From contig NC_016604.1 of NCBI RefSeq assembly GCF_000230895.2, forward strand, positions 5,022,001-5,086,000: DNA of 64,000 nucleotides. The letters are read 5' to 3'. Within the stretch, counting starts at the first letter, position 1; every line of letters begins with the position of its first letter. Source of the DNA: Mycolicibacterium rhodesiae NBB3 (GTDB lineage Bacteria > Actinomycetota > Actinomycetes > Mycobacteriales > Mycobacteriaceae). Positions 10,901 through 18,726 of the stretch are shown here, piece by piece. The notes below the pieces were generated by a model that worked only from the letters and a program-made list of their open reading frames with translations, was not told the DNA's origin and made no database searches. The translations under genes and the position numbers were made by a program.

Positions 10901-13900
10901 CATATCACCGAGGTCGACGTCCACGACCAGGCCACCGCCTTCGTCATGTTCGATCCTCACGAGTTAGACGCCGCCTTCGCAGAGCTTGACGCCCGGTATC
11001 TCGCCGGCGAGGCCAGGGGACATTCGGGGACGTGGTCGGCGATCGCGGAGGGCTACGCAGCCTTCAACCGGCGCGAGATGCCCAAGACCACACCCGACTG
11101 GCTGAACATCGACCACCGAAGAGGTGGCAGTGCTTTCGCCCCCGGCGACCAGACGTCGTACATCCATGCGACCTGGGAGGTCGCTCCGCAGGTGCGAAGC
11201 GACGCGGCAGCTGTACATCGACTGAACAGGCTAGGAGCCGTCGTCACACAGACGACGAGTGGGACGTCGCACGAAGGCTTCGATGTCGAGTGGCAGGACA
11301 TCATTCTTTTCACAGTCGAAGGTGACTTACTCGCCCGCTGTGAGGTATTCAACGAGGACGACCTCGACGCCGCGCTCGCCAAATTTGACGAGCTGAGTCG
11401 CCAAGCGCCGCGGTTGCAGAACCTGGCTAGTCAGGTGGGTGCCCGCTTCCGAGCGGCATATGCGTCTCGGCACTGGGATGCGATGGCCGACATGCTGGCC
11501 GAAGATTCATACAACGATGATCGCCGGTCCGTGGTGAACGGGGGGATCCGGCGTGGCCGAGACTCGATGATGGACGACTTGCGGTCCGGCGCCGATATTG
11601 GAATTCCAGAGTTCAGGGTTACCGAGATCGCGACCCGCGGCGAGCGCCTCGTTCTCGTTCGTGCGGAGTCGCACTACGACGAACGGCCCCAAGCGTTCTA
11701 CGTCGAAAACCTCACGATCGGTGAAATCGATGCCGACCAACGAATTGCGGCTCAGGTCATGTTCGACATCGACGACGTCGATGCCGCCTATCAAGAGCTC
11801 GAATCACGCTATCTCGCCGGCGAGGCCGCCGCGCATGCGCAGACATGGTCGGTGATTGTCGATACCTACGCCGCGCTCAACCGCCACGAGCTGGCCTCGA
11901 CGCCGCCAGATTGGGTTTATGTCGACCACCACCGACTCGCCCTGTGGCAGGGCGACTTCACTGCCAACATGCTCGCCGCGTGGGAAGTCATACCGGATTG
12001 GCGCATTCAAATCGTGGCGGTTCATCACCTCACAAACCTCGGAGCTGTGATCACCGCCGTCGCCTCCGGATCCTCGCGAGACGGCTTCAACGCCGAAGAA
12101 CCGGGGATCGCACTCGTGACGGTGCGAGACGGCGTGATCAACCGCTTCGAATACTTCGACGTCGCAGACCTCGACGCAGCGCTCACCAAGTTTGACGAAC
12201 TCAACGTGCAATCGGCGAGGCCGGAAAATGCTGCAACCCGTTCACATTTGCGTCTCAACGCCGCCTTCGCGGCGCGTGACTGGAATGCAATGGCAGAGCT
12301 CTTGCCCGACGACACCTCCTCGGACGATCGTCGTCCCATCGTCGGCGGCGGGCTTCGATGCGGCAGGGACGCCGTTATCGACGATTGGCGCGCCATCGCC
12401 GATGTTGGCGTCAAGAGCATCACATCCACCGTCATTGCCACACGCGGAGAGCGACTCGCCCTCGGCCGCTACGGATTCGTAGGGCACGACCAGCGACCGG
12501 AGGCGTACCACACCGAGGTCCTCGGCATTGTCGAGTTCGACAGCGACCAGCGGATGACGGCATGCGTGATGCTCGACCTCGAAGAGATCGATGCCGCTTT
12601 CGACGAACTCGAGGCCCGATACGCCGCTGGTGAGGCAGCAGCACATGCGCACACGTGGACCCTCGTCACAAACGCGTTCGCTGCGATGAACCGGCGCGAA
12701 ATGCCGGCAACGAGGCCGGATTGGGTGACCATCGACCACCGGCGGCTGTCGATGATCGACCCGACATCGCGAGACCAATATCTCTCCGCTGCAATCGACG
12801 TCACGCAGCTTGGTGTTTACGTGGAGGAGGTTCACCGGCTGAGTGACGCCGGCGCTGTTGTGTCTTGGCAGGGGCAATGGACGACGCCAGAGGGATTTGA
12901 CGCCGAGTGGCATGGGATCAGCGTCCTGATCTTTGACGGCGATCTCGTCGCCCGGTGCGAGCTGTTCGACGAAGCGGACCTCGAAGTCGCGCTCGAAAGG
13001 TTCGACGAACTGACCTCCGATGTTCCACGCCTGGAAAATGCCGCCAGCAACGCATATAAGCGATACAACGCCCACTTTGTTGCTCGCGAGTGGGACGCCA
13101 TGGCCGAGATCGTTGCCGACGATGTACTTACCGACGACCGGCGCCGCGTCGTAAGCGGTGGCATTCAGAGTGGTCGAGCCGCACAGGCGGCGGACATGCG
13201 CGCCGTCGCGGGAGTCGGTGTCAAGAGCATCGAGTCGAGCGTCATCGCGACCCGCGGTGACCGCCTCGCGTTGATCCGTGTCCGAGTCGCCGGCGATGAA
13301 CGCCCTGATGCGTTCGGCATCGAGTTGTTGATCGTGGTCGGAATCAATGAAGACGACCGGCTCGTCGCAGGCATACTTTTCGACCTCGACGACATCGACG
13401 CCGCGTTCGCCGAACTGGAAGCGCGGTACCTCGCCGGTGAAGCGTCCGCGCACGCCGAGATGTGGTCGATGGTCGCGAATGGCTACGCAGCACTCAACAG
13501 ACAGGAACTGCCCGAGACGTCGAACTGGGTGGTCGTCGATCACCGGGTGCGCCAGACGTTCAAGGGCGACGACCTGGCCGCGTATGTCCGCTCTTTATGG
13601 AACGTCGCTCCCGGTGCGAAGAATTACAGCGAGGCGGTACATCGACTCAGCGACGTAGGAGCGCTCGTCACCCATGCGGCTTATGGAACGTCTCCCGAAG
13701 GCTTCCGCGCTGAGTGGCGGATGATCGCGCTCTTGACTGTCGGGGACTCCACAAGCAGCGTCGAGTTATTCGACGAATCGGACCTGGAAACAGCGACCGC
13801 GAAATTCGAAGAGCAAGGCCGACAAGTTCGCGAGCCGCACAATATTGCGACCCGCATGTGGACGCTGATGGCGGACGCATTTCATCGCCGCGACGTAGAG

Positions 13901-16900
13901 GCGTTCGTGGATCTCACCCATCCGGATGGCTTCCTCGATGATCGACGTAAGGGTCTGCGGGTCTCGCTGGATGGGTCGATGCGTAAGCGAGCCGTGGAGG
14001 TGTTGTTCGAGTTTCCTCAGAGTTGGCGGATGGAGCTCGAACATGTCGCCGTCCGGGGATCGCGGCTGAGCTTGAGTCGACATTTCTATCGCGACACGGA
14101 TCAGTTCGATTTCCCGATCACGGTTGAGGTCGTCACGGTAACCGAGTGTTCTGGCGATGACCGCGTGCACACCCTTGTGCTCTTCGATCCCGAGGACATC
14201 GACGCCGCGTTCACGGAACTCGATAGACGATATCTCGCCGGCATGCCTGCGAAATGCGCGAACGCGTGGACGATCATCGCCGAGGCCTACTCAGGAATGA
14301 CGCGGGGCGAATTTCCGCCGACAACAACCGATTTGGTGAACATCGACCATCGGCGTGCGATCCAGATGGCGCCCGACAGCGGCATCGCCTATCTCCGCGC
14401 ATCATGGGAGGTCGCACCTGAGTTCCATTTGTACATCGAGGCAGTGCATCGGCTCACGGAATTGGGAGCGGTATTCACCCGACGATCGAGCGGTACCTCG
14501 CGAACGGGATTCGATGCCGAGTGGCGAGCAGTCGACCTCATCACTCTTGAAGGCGGCCTGATCAACCGTGGCGAAATTTTCGAGGAAGAAGACCTCGACA
14601 CCGCGCTCGCCAGATTCGACGAGCTCGCGCGACCGACGCGCCAATTCTCGAGTACGGCAGGTCGGGTGACAGAACGCGTTCGAGCCTTGTTCGCTGCCCG
14701 AGATTGGGACCGCATATCTGAGTGTCTGGCCGAGAATTTCTCGCTCGATGACCGCCGACGGACAGTGAACGGTGGGCTCAGTTACGGTCGCGAAACCACT
14801 ATGCACGACATGCGGACAACCGCCGATACCGGCTTCACGGATCTGACGGAAGACTTCGTGGCTTTCCGCGGAGAACGTCTCGTTCTCACTCGGGCGCGCT
14901 ATTTCGGCAGCGATCCGCGATTTGAACCATACTTCGTCGAGGTACTTCACATACTCGAGATAGATGCCAACGAGAAGATCGTCGCGACCATTGTCTTCGA
15001 CCCAGATGACCTCGATGCTGCGGTAGCAGAGCTGGATTCCCGATACCTCAAGGGCGAAGCATCAGCGCATCCGGGCATATGGTCGGTCTTCGCACGTACT
15101 CACGTTGGGCTCAACCGGCACGAAATCCCCACGACGATTGCCGACACCGTCCACGTCGATCATCGGCAGCTCATCACGATTGAGCCGAGCGATATGGCTA
15201 AGACCCTCCACACCGCATGGGATCTCATGCCTGACCTACGCATATATGTAGAGGCGGTACATCGGCTCACCAGTGTCGGCGGTGTCATTACGAGCAGGTC
15301 GTACGGAACCTCAAGAGATGGCTTTGACGCCGAATGGCGAATGCTTCACATAGGCGTAGTCGCAGGCGATCGCATCAGCCGATATGAGCTTTTCGACGAA
15401 TCAGATCTCCAGGCCGCGCTTGCTAGGTTCGCACAACTCCACGATGAGTTGCTCGGGCTCGAGAACGCCGCCACCCGGGCAAGTGCCTCGCTTGCAGACG
15501 CCTTCAACCGCCGCGACTTGAACGACCTTGTCGCCCGCTACGGCGCGAAGGCGCAGTATGAGGATCGGCGGAAAGGTCTGCAAAATGTCGGCCTGCTGAG
15601 TCGCGATTTCGGCGCCGGGCTGTTCGAGCTCGAGGCTGCATCCACGTGGCGCATGGAGACGACACCCATAGGTGTGCGGGGTGATTGTCTGGCGCTTGTT
15701 CGACATACTTATCGCGATACCGCAAAGGCTGATCGGCCGGTCACAGTCGAGGCCTTGCTACTCATGGATGCTGACAACGACGGATTGATATGCCATTGCG
15801 TTCTTTTCGATCCCGATGACATAGACGCGGCGTTCGAGGAATTGGACACCCGCTACGGCACAGGCGAAGCCGCAGGGCACGCGCGTACGTGGGCACTCGT
15901 CGCTCGCAGCTACGCCACGTTCAGTCGTCATGAGATGCCTGCTACGACAACAGATTGGGTCAATATTGACCATCGGCGCGCGACGGCTTTCGCTCCCGGT
16001 GACCTCGACCAGTACGTTCGCGCTGCGTGGAGCGTGACGCCCGACACGAAGGCGCATATACAGGCAGTACACCGGCTGAACAGCCGGGGCGCGGTTCTCA
16101 CCGTCTCGACGTATGGCACATCGCCCCAGGGATTCGGTGCCGAGTGGCAGGACATTCATCTCGCGACGTTCGACGGCGATCTCTGCGACCGTTTTGAACT
16201 TTTCGACGAAGCTGATCTCGACGCCGCGCTCGCCAGGTTCGACGAACTCAGTCTTACTGTGCCGCAACTCGCGAACGCCGCGACCAACAACTTCGCACGC
16301 ATCGCGGACGCGTTCAACCGCCGCGACCTGACAGCGTTCCTCGGCGCGGTTACTGCAAATGCGCGATACGAGGACCAGCGCATGGGTTTCCGCAATGAGG
16401 GACCGGTAGACGCAAACCTGGTACACGCGATGTTGTCCAAGGCGGCTGACGGATGGAGGGTGACGATCGAACCGATTGCCGTCCGTGGTCGTGACTTGGC
16501 GCTGAGCCGTTACAGCTACCGCGATGTCAACGAGGTTGACCGACCGATCACATTCGAAGCGCTGGTTCTGACTGAAGTCGCCGAGGAACATCTGTCCACT
16601 GTCTTCGACCCAGCCGACATCGACGCCGCGTTCGAGGAACTCGATGTCCGATACCTCGCAGGCGAGGCGGCCGAATACGCCCAAACGTGGTCCACAATTA
16701 TCCGTGGTTTCGCTGGGTTCGGTGACCATGATCTTCCGGATACCGCGTTCGAGTGGATCGACCACCGCACCCTCGTCGGGAGCGGAATAAGCGATCCGGG
16801 GGAGACGTCACGGGCCGTGTGGGACATGACATCTGACATCCGGACCCGCATCGTGGCCGTGCATCGGCTAGACAACCGCGGTGCTGTCATCACGCATGTA

Positions 16901-18697
16901 ATACAGGGAACCTCGCGAGAAGGGTTCGACTTCGAACTGCGGTTAGTAGACCTCATCGCGATGGCGGGCGGCATCGTCAGCCGCTGCGAGTGCTTCGACG
17001 AAGCAGACCTGGACGCCGCGATTGCCAGATTCGACGAACTCAGCCATGCAGCGCCGCTGCTCGATAACGCCGCGACGCGTGCCCGGAGTCGGGTTATCGA
17101 GGCCTACAACAGCAGAGTTACCGATGCCTTCCCCGCAGCCACCAGTGGGCGGTATGAGGATCGTAGAAAAGGGTTGCGTGATGAGGGCACAGCCGACGAG
17201 AAGTACGTGCACGCGGTCTTCTCTGGGACGCCCACGAGTTGGCGAATAGACACCGAGTTTGTCGGGATCAGGGGCGATCGCCTGGCATTGAGCCGCGAGA
17301 GGTTTCGTGACTCCTCTGAGGCTCACCAACCGATCACAGTCGAGCTATTGACGCTGACATCCGTCGACGAGGGCGATCGGATTGCATACACAGTCTTTTT
17401 CGATCCCGAGGACGTCGACTCCGCTTTCGGCGAGATCGATGCTCGCTGGATCGCATCGGGGGGGTGCGCCCACCCGGAGGTGATCAAGGCAGTCCAGAGC
17501 TTTGCCGAAATGGCCAATCGGCACGATTGGGACGCTCTTGCCGCTCGCCATGCCGGCGCGACGTACGCCAATCACCGGCAATTGCGAAGTGGAGCCGACA
17601 CGGTGGCGGACGACATGTCGTCTCTCCGCATGCTTGCGTTGCTCGTTCCCGACTTACGCTTCGAAGCCACAGAGGTGTTGAGGCTTTCGGCGGGGGGCAC
17701 CGTCATCCACACCGTTGCCAGGGGCACCTCAACCGAAGACGTCCCGATCGAGATCCCGCTAGTGATACTCATGCTCATCGACGGTGATCGCATCACCCGC
17801 GCCGAGACGTTCGACCTCAACCAACGGAACGACGCGCTCGATCGCTTCGAAGAACTCGATTCAAACGCGCCTCCGCCGGAGAACGCAATAGCTCGAGTAC
17901 TCGAACGAGTGGTGGATGCGTTCGACCGGCGTGACCCTCAGAGGTATCTCGCGCTTTTCGCCGATGACTGTACGTACGAAGATCGGCGGAAAGGATTGCG
18001 TGACCAAGGTTCAATCAGGCCCGACTATGCGCAAACGGTGACTTTCGGTGCGGATGCTGGGTGGCAGGCGGAGTTCGAGACCATCGCTGTCAGGGGAGAG
18101 CATCTGATGCTGGGCCGCGCGACATTCCGTGATCAGAGCGAGGCCGGTAGTCCGGTCACTGTGGAGGCTCTGAATATCGGCAGCATCGACGATGACGAAT
18201 TGATCTCCTGGTTCGCCGTTCTCGACCCCGACGACATCGACGCCGCGTTCGCTGAACTCACCGCTCGCTGGATCGCATCCGGAGAGGTCGCGCATCCCGA
18301 GGTCATCGAGGCTGCGCACCGGTCGAACGAGATGTACAACCGGCACGACTGGGATGCGATAAAGGCCAATGAATCCGGCGCGACGTACGTCAACCACCGA
18401 CAACTGGTCAGCGCAGAGCCTGAGACGATCGAAGACCATTGGCGGTCCATTCGAGCGTTGGCGACTCTGATCCCGGATCTGCGGACCGAGCCAACCGAGA
18501 TACTTGCCCACTCCGCGAAAGGCGTGGTAGCCGATCTCGTAGTCAAAGGCCGGACGCCCACGGGTACCGTCATCGAGTTCCCAGCGATCACCCTCATCCT
18601 TTTCGACGGAACTCGCGTCGCCCACATGGAGGCGTTCGACGTCGACCAACGCGGACTCGCGCTCGACCGATTCGACGAACTGAACCGGCCGGAGTAG
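1907..18697 (+). CDS. giant multidomain regulator: BTAD/SARP-type DNA binding + class III cyclase + STAND ATPase + 32 SnoaL/NTF2-like modules
   Basis: One uninterrupted frame of about 5,596 residues. Residues ~7-90 form an OmpR/SARP-type winged helix (VLGPLQV...LAELLWG...LQTHISSLRRGLG). Residues ~95-245 are a bacterial transcriptional activator (BTAD) helical domain. Residues ~259-425 are a class III adenylate/guanylate cyclase: metal Asp268 in LLTDIEGST, Asp313 in GEGDATF, Asp364, and the transition-state pair Asn371/Arg375 in VNRAARL. The purine-specifying position (Lys307 or Arg309) is ambiguous. An ATPase follows from ~457, with Walker A GEPGVGKT (486-493) and Walker B LILDDLHW (599-606). 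Residues ~840-1250 are helical and TPR-like. From 1277 to the end there are only SnoaL/NTF2-like modules. Cyclase-AAA-TPR regulators are known in mycobacteria; this length and tail are not familiar to me. The GTG at 1907 is preferred; GTG at 1925 is also possible. It is cytoplasmic, with no membrane segment. The signal it senses is unknown. Confidence 0.9.
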   Translation: MTTISPVELGVLGPLQVRQHGLPVAVPGAKPRAVLTMLGLHGGSVVSADTLAELLWGARPPRTAVKALQTHISSLRRGLGDGFVLTEGSGWTLNTTEIDATRYKMAARLGRDAVAAGDAAQAVTRFDEALSLWRGVPELPDGPRAASEKTRWIEGHAALVEDRADALLATGRAAEIVGELEAAIAEAPLRERRWGQLMLALYRAGRQGEALAAYQRARSLLVDELGVDPGPNLRRLEAAIVAQDPALEIPVSQHLSTVTKAVTFLLTDIEGSTAAWEAQADAMAVALARHDEIVEQVVTSRGGRLVKTRGEGDATFSVFDRPSSAATAAIELQEAIRHEPWALASPMRIRISLHTGEVELRDGDYFGRAVNRAARLRSLAAGGQILCSGATAELVIDTLADDVVLADLGMRQLKNLARPEHVFELRLEAVEDTDTAEPESPMRRPSLPAVLTGPGPFVGRGEELAGLLTAWQSTLTVGTRAVLVAGEPGVGKTRLAGEWSRQVYEEGAIVLYGRCDEDLGAAYQPFAEALRSLVPCLGADRLRGLRGVEALLPLVPGLADVVPDLPTSPRSDPDTERYALFDAVVALLGAASTRAPVVLILDDLHWAAKPTLLLLRHLLRFGEQARVQIVGTYRSTDLDRSHPLAAMLTDLHRDGSASRLALTGLDEKDVSAYVSEAGYDDEELARALASVTGGNPFFLIEALRHVDESGGRWDPNTLPQGVREAVSRRLSRLPEETNKALAAAAVVGSRFAVELVERVVDGDLVDAFDEARKAGIVIEEPGGRYRFNHALVRQSLLAELPSVRRMRLHQRIAVTLEAESGAEDELLAELAYHYFECAWAGNAAKAVEYCRRAADQAMSRLAYEGAADLYDRALHALEELDDELPDRDALQAELLVARCEALLAAGDVGSAAGAVAQLQQAAGDSVRLAAWGTCFDGELSMLTNPEQLDEIEVAVGAAAAKLAGLEDAAGEAKAHTVRAGCLTRLGRIGDAETALDQALTAARRAHDHRRVNAVLAGAPLAALWGPNPVPRAGGRCLDVVRLLRITTGSPVVEATSTRCQGVLDALRGRAAAGRALIDSARRSLTELGMRHALLEVEQFAGIVELIANEPAAAEPLLRRACDGFRRMGLDADTAETAAFLAKACLALDRDADADELCTESERLAGHALKPSITWRTVRAQLLARAGAHDEARRVAEEAVSIAERTDALVDHGDACLTLAVVLNIAGDVVGARSAADQAVALFERKGAAALAELALSITGSADNRHGAASQEPPLPVPENACLAAVRRWASAFNREAGDDYEAMYAPDFRIESRRRIVGFTQDDLPSGDWSRDARRLYKPSDTHRMVPIAVRGDRLALARLEISTADTSPGAPRDEVLQIFAIDETGRVARHLLFDVEDMDAAVAELDALHAQLELENACVRVIRRIDDAYDRNAWDELEQHVAPVVFVDSRRKVVGLTLGDVPRSEWMFEARTYREVMAPVRYRHNVVAVRGDRFALTSLQVGPEDKSPGAPRDEFLQLYGLDQEGLFALQIWFDSEDMDAAIAELDARYLAEQGASTSRLENNASRMYGRIKQHFANRAWDAVGEMLADDVSSDDRRKVVNAGVQQGRDACLSEFRGTAEVGVRVWQSDVIAIRGEHLVFNRVRVASDQRSNAFNAELLDIIETDADGRVKARIVFDTNDFDAAIAELDARYLAGEAAPYARVWRSAMETLYEANSHEPGRILSRLSYTNHQRVSFGSADFGRAVQELWELVPDARYRATSVHALDAHGVVASLLIEGTDSTGNELQWHRIVVLLADESRMDVYDDDDLTAALAKFNARKSTTHLENAASRADVHFNALFGDGRLDEIGQLFVDDLRVEDRRRGLYRVGVGRAAELAEVRAIAELGTKTMKSHVLAVRGERLALVRTRYSGRDQRPDAFHTEVLRIAEVNDDQRIVAYVAFDLDDLDAAFAELDARYLSGEAAPHAHVWSVVVNTYAAFNREDYANVVSVDHRKSVRYAPGELTTSRMKAHMPDLRSYIEVVHRLNDVGVVVTGMSSGTSDEGFEAEWRMALILTVDGDRLAWNELFDEEDLDDALARFDELNRSRSGLDSTASRVLASYLSHFAARDWDAMWQALADQFSADDRRRVLNGPKRGRDEEIANFKVVAELGCSSITSTPVATRGERLVLAHHSLTAAGPAPLEAEMIDVVEVNRDNKIVNVVFFDTDQLDAAIAVLDAWYAAAEAAEYANTWSVVAGVFDSLNRHETPAATPDWVNVDHRRGTPLAHSDLREIVKSLNEITPDLRNHIEAVHVLSQHGAVLTQVSRGTSPEGFGAEWRMVNLLTVDGDLVSRCELFDESDLDVALARFQELCRPAPGLENAASRAIQRFNASFAQRDWAAMASMLADDSNSDDRRRMVGGADLRGRDAMIDSFKTVAEFGTPLATSTAHATRGERLVLTRVRYSVSDDLPDAFHAELLQIIEVDRDSRIETFVTFDLDAIDAAFAELDSRYLADEGAEYAHTWALVARAFTDYNRREQPGVSPDWVNIDHRRATAFPAGDMIAYMGVTWADTPDVKIHIEEVHRLNARGAVVTWAGHGNSTEGFEAEWRATVLVTVDGDLINRCEMFDTSDLDTALTKFDELSSPTTYVENSATRIYQRFMTTFVARDWKAMAETLAPEIRHVDRRRVVNGGIQHGPDDVIANMRAVAEVGVRNIEPSFFATRGDRLALGRQRVSGDKRPEAFGIEVLIVAEVDADNRLVGGVAFDPDDLEAAIAELDARYIAGEAAAYADTWSVISRGYAAVMRHELPAFTPDAANIDHRHATAFAPGELSTYLHAMWDQTPNEQFYIETVHRLASAGAVVTHIAKGTSQQGFEGEWREVTLSIVEGGTIKRSELFDEADLDLALARFEELNRRAPQLENAASQMITRFQKVFGARDWDGMAKIFAEDICLDDRRRVVGARFVGREATIANMQASADTGVKNVTSTVLATRGDRLSLQRVVISGRDNRPDAFRTEALHITEVDVHDQATAFVMFDPHELDAAFAELDARYLAGEARGHSGTWSAIAEGYAAFNRREMPKTTPDWLNIDHRRGGSAFAPGDQTSYIHATWEVAPQVRSDAAAVHRLNRLGAVVTQTTSGTSHEGFDVEWQDIILFTVEGDLLARCEVFNEDDLDAALAKFDELSRQAPRLQNLASQVGARFRAAYASRHWDAMADMLAEDSYNDDRRSVVNGGIRRGRDSMMDDLRSGADIGIPEFRVTEIATRGERLVLVRAESHYDERPQAFYVENLTIGEIDADQRIAAQVMFDIDDVDAAYQELESRYLAGEAAAHAQTWSVIVDTYAALNRHELASTPPDWVYVDHHRLALWQGDFTANMLAAWEVIPDWRIQIVAVHHLTNLGAVITAVASGSSRDGFNAEEPGIALVTVRDGVINRFEYFDVADLDAALTKFDELNVQSARPENAATRSHLRLNAAFAARDWNAMAELLPDDTSSDDRRPIVGGGLRCGRDAVIDDWRAIADVGVKSITSTVIATRGERLALGRYGFVGHDQRPEAYHTEVLGIVEFDSDQRMTACVMLDLEEIDAAFDELEARYAAGEAAAHAHTWTLVTNAFAAMNRREMPATRPDWVTIDHRRLSMIDPTSRDQYLSAAIDVTQLGVYVEEVHRLSDAGAVVSWQGQWTTPEGFDAEWHGISVLIFDGDLVARCELFDEADLEVALERFDELTSDVPRLENAASNAYKRYNAHFVAREWDAMAEIVADDVLTDDRRRVVSGGIQSGRAAQAADMRAVAGVGVKSIESSVIATRGDRLALIRVRVAGDERPDAFGIELLIVVGINEDDRLVAGILFDLDDIDAAFAELEARYLAGEASAHAEMWSMVANGYAALNRQELPETSNWVVVDHRVRQTFKGDDLAAYVRSLWNVAPGAKNYSEAVHRLSDVGALVTHAAYGTSPEGFRAEWRMIALLTVGDSTSSVELFDESDLETATAKFEEQGRQVREPHNIATRMWTLMADAFHRRDVEAFVDLTHPDGFLDDRRKGLRVSLDGSMRKRAVEVLFEFPQSWRMELEHVAVRGSRLSLSRHFYRDTDQFDFPITVEVVTVTECSGDDRVHTLVLFDPEDIDAAFTELDRRYLAGMPAKCANAWTIIAEAYSGMTRGEFPPTTTDLVNIDHRRAIQMAPDSGIAYLRASWEVAPEFHLYIEAVHRLTELGAVFTRRSSGTSRTGFDAEWRAVDLITLEGGLINRGEIFEEEDLDTALARFDELARPTRQFSSTAGRVTERVRALFAARDWDRISECLAENFSLDDRRRTVNGGLSYGRETTMHDMRTTADTGFTDLTEDFVAFRGERLVLTRARYFGSDPRFEPYFVEVLHILEIDANEKIVATIVFDPDDLDAAVAELDSRYLKGEASAHPGIWSVFARTHVGLNRHEIPTTIADTVHVDHRQLITIEPSDMAKTLHTAWDLMPDLRIYVEAVHRLTSVGGVITSRSYGTSRDGFDAEWRMLHIGVVAGDRISRYELFDESDLQAALARFAQLHDELLGLENAATRASASLADAFNRRDLNDLVARYGAKAQYEDRRKGLQNVGLLSRDFGAGLFELEAASTWRMETTPIGVRGDCLALVRHTYRDTAKADRPVTVEALLLMDADNDGLICHCVLFDPDDIDAAFEELDTRYGTGEAAGHARTWALVARSYATFSRHEMPATTTDWVNIDHRRATAFAPGDLDQYVRAAWSVTPDTKAHIQAVHRLNSRGAVLTVSTYGTSPQGFGAEWQDIHLATFDGDLCDRFELFDEADLDAALARFDELSLTVPQLANAATNNFARIADAFNRRDLTAFLGAVTANARYEDQRMGFRNEGPVDANLVHAMLSKAADGWRVTIEPIAVRGRDLALSRYSYRDVNEVDRPITFEALVLTEVAEEHLSTVFDPADIDAAFEELDVRYLAGEAAEYAQTWSTIIRGFAGFGDHDLPDTAFEWIDHRTLVGSGISDPGETSRAVWDMTSDIRTRIVAVHRLDNRGAVITHVIQGTSREGFDFELRLVDLIAMAGGIVSRCECFDEADLDAAIARFDELSHAAPLLDNAATRARSRVIEAYNSRVTDAFPAATSGRYEDRRKGLRDEGTADEKYVHAVFSGTPTSWRIDTEFVGIRGDRLALSRERFRDSSEAHQPITVELLTLTSVDEGDRIAYTVFFDPEDVDSAFGEIDARWIASGGCAHPEVIKAVQSFAEMANRHDWDALAARHAGATYANHRQLRSGADTVADDMSSLRMLALLVPDLRFEATEVLRLSAGGTVIHTVARGTSTEDVPIEIPLVILMLIDGDRITRAETFDLNQRNDALDRFEELDSNAPPPENAIARVLERVVDAFDRRDPQRYLALFADDCTYEDRRKGLRDQGSIRPDYAQTVTFGADAGWQAEFETIAVRGEHLMLGRATFRDQSEAGSPVTVEALNIGSIDDDELISWFAVLDPDDIDAAFAELTARWIASGEVAHPEVIEAAHRSNEMYNRHDWDAIKANESGATYVNHRQLVSAEPETIEDHWRSIRALATLIPDLRTEPTEILAHSAKGVVADLVVKGRTPTGTVIEFPAITLILFDGTRVAHMEAFDVDQRGLALDRFDELNRPE
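5735..18697 (+). repeat. array of 32 tandem SnoaL/NTF2-like modules within the giant protein
   Basis: Two module types alternate. Type A (~142 aa) opens with LENAASR, has DDRRR near residue 35, then ATRGERLAL, and ends DLDAAFAELDARYLAGEA. Type B (~127 aa) opens with TWSVVA, has NIDHRR, then GTSxEGFxAEWR, and ends ELFDEADLDAALARFDEL. Two A modules come first, then fifteen A-B pairs. A starts: 5735, 6149, 6587, 7382, 8174, 8978, 9791, 10601, 11414, 12221, 13031, 13835, 14645, 15458, 16268, 17060, 17876. B starts: 7013, 7808, 8594, 9407, 10217, 11027, 11840, 12650, 13457, 14261, 15074, 15884, 16682, 17477, 18299. The usual A-B pair is ~810 bp. Copies are related at protein level but well diverged in DNA. 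A12 and A14-A17 form a variant subgroup (EDRRKGL, then a Tyr/Phe-Arg-Asp block and PITVEAL); B16 and B17 differ from other B modules. Confidence 0.9.
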
Positions 18698-18726
18698 CAG
18701 CGCTCGGCGCAGTGACCACCTGACCA

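Noticed and set aside
5735..18697. CRISPR or DNA-level satellite as an explanation for the repeats
   Set aside because: The periodicity is in the protein; DNA copies are diverged, there are no spacers, and the reading frame is open throughout.
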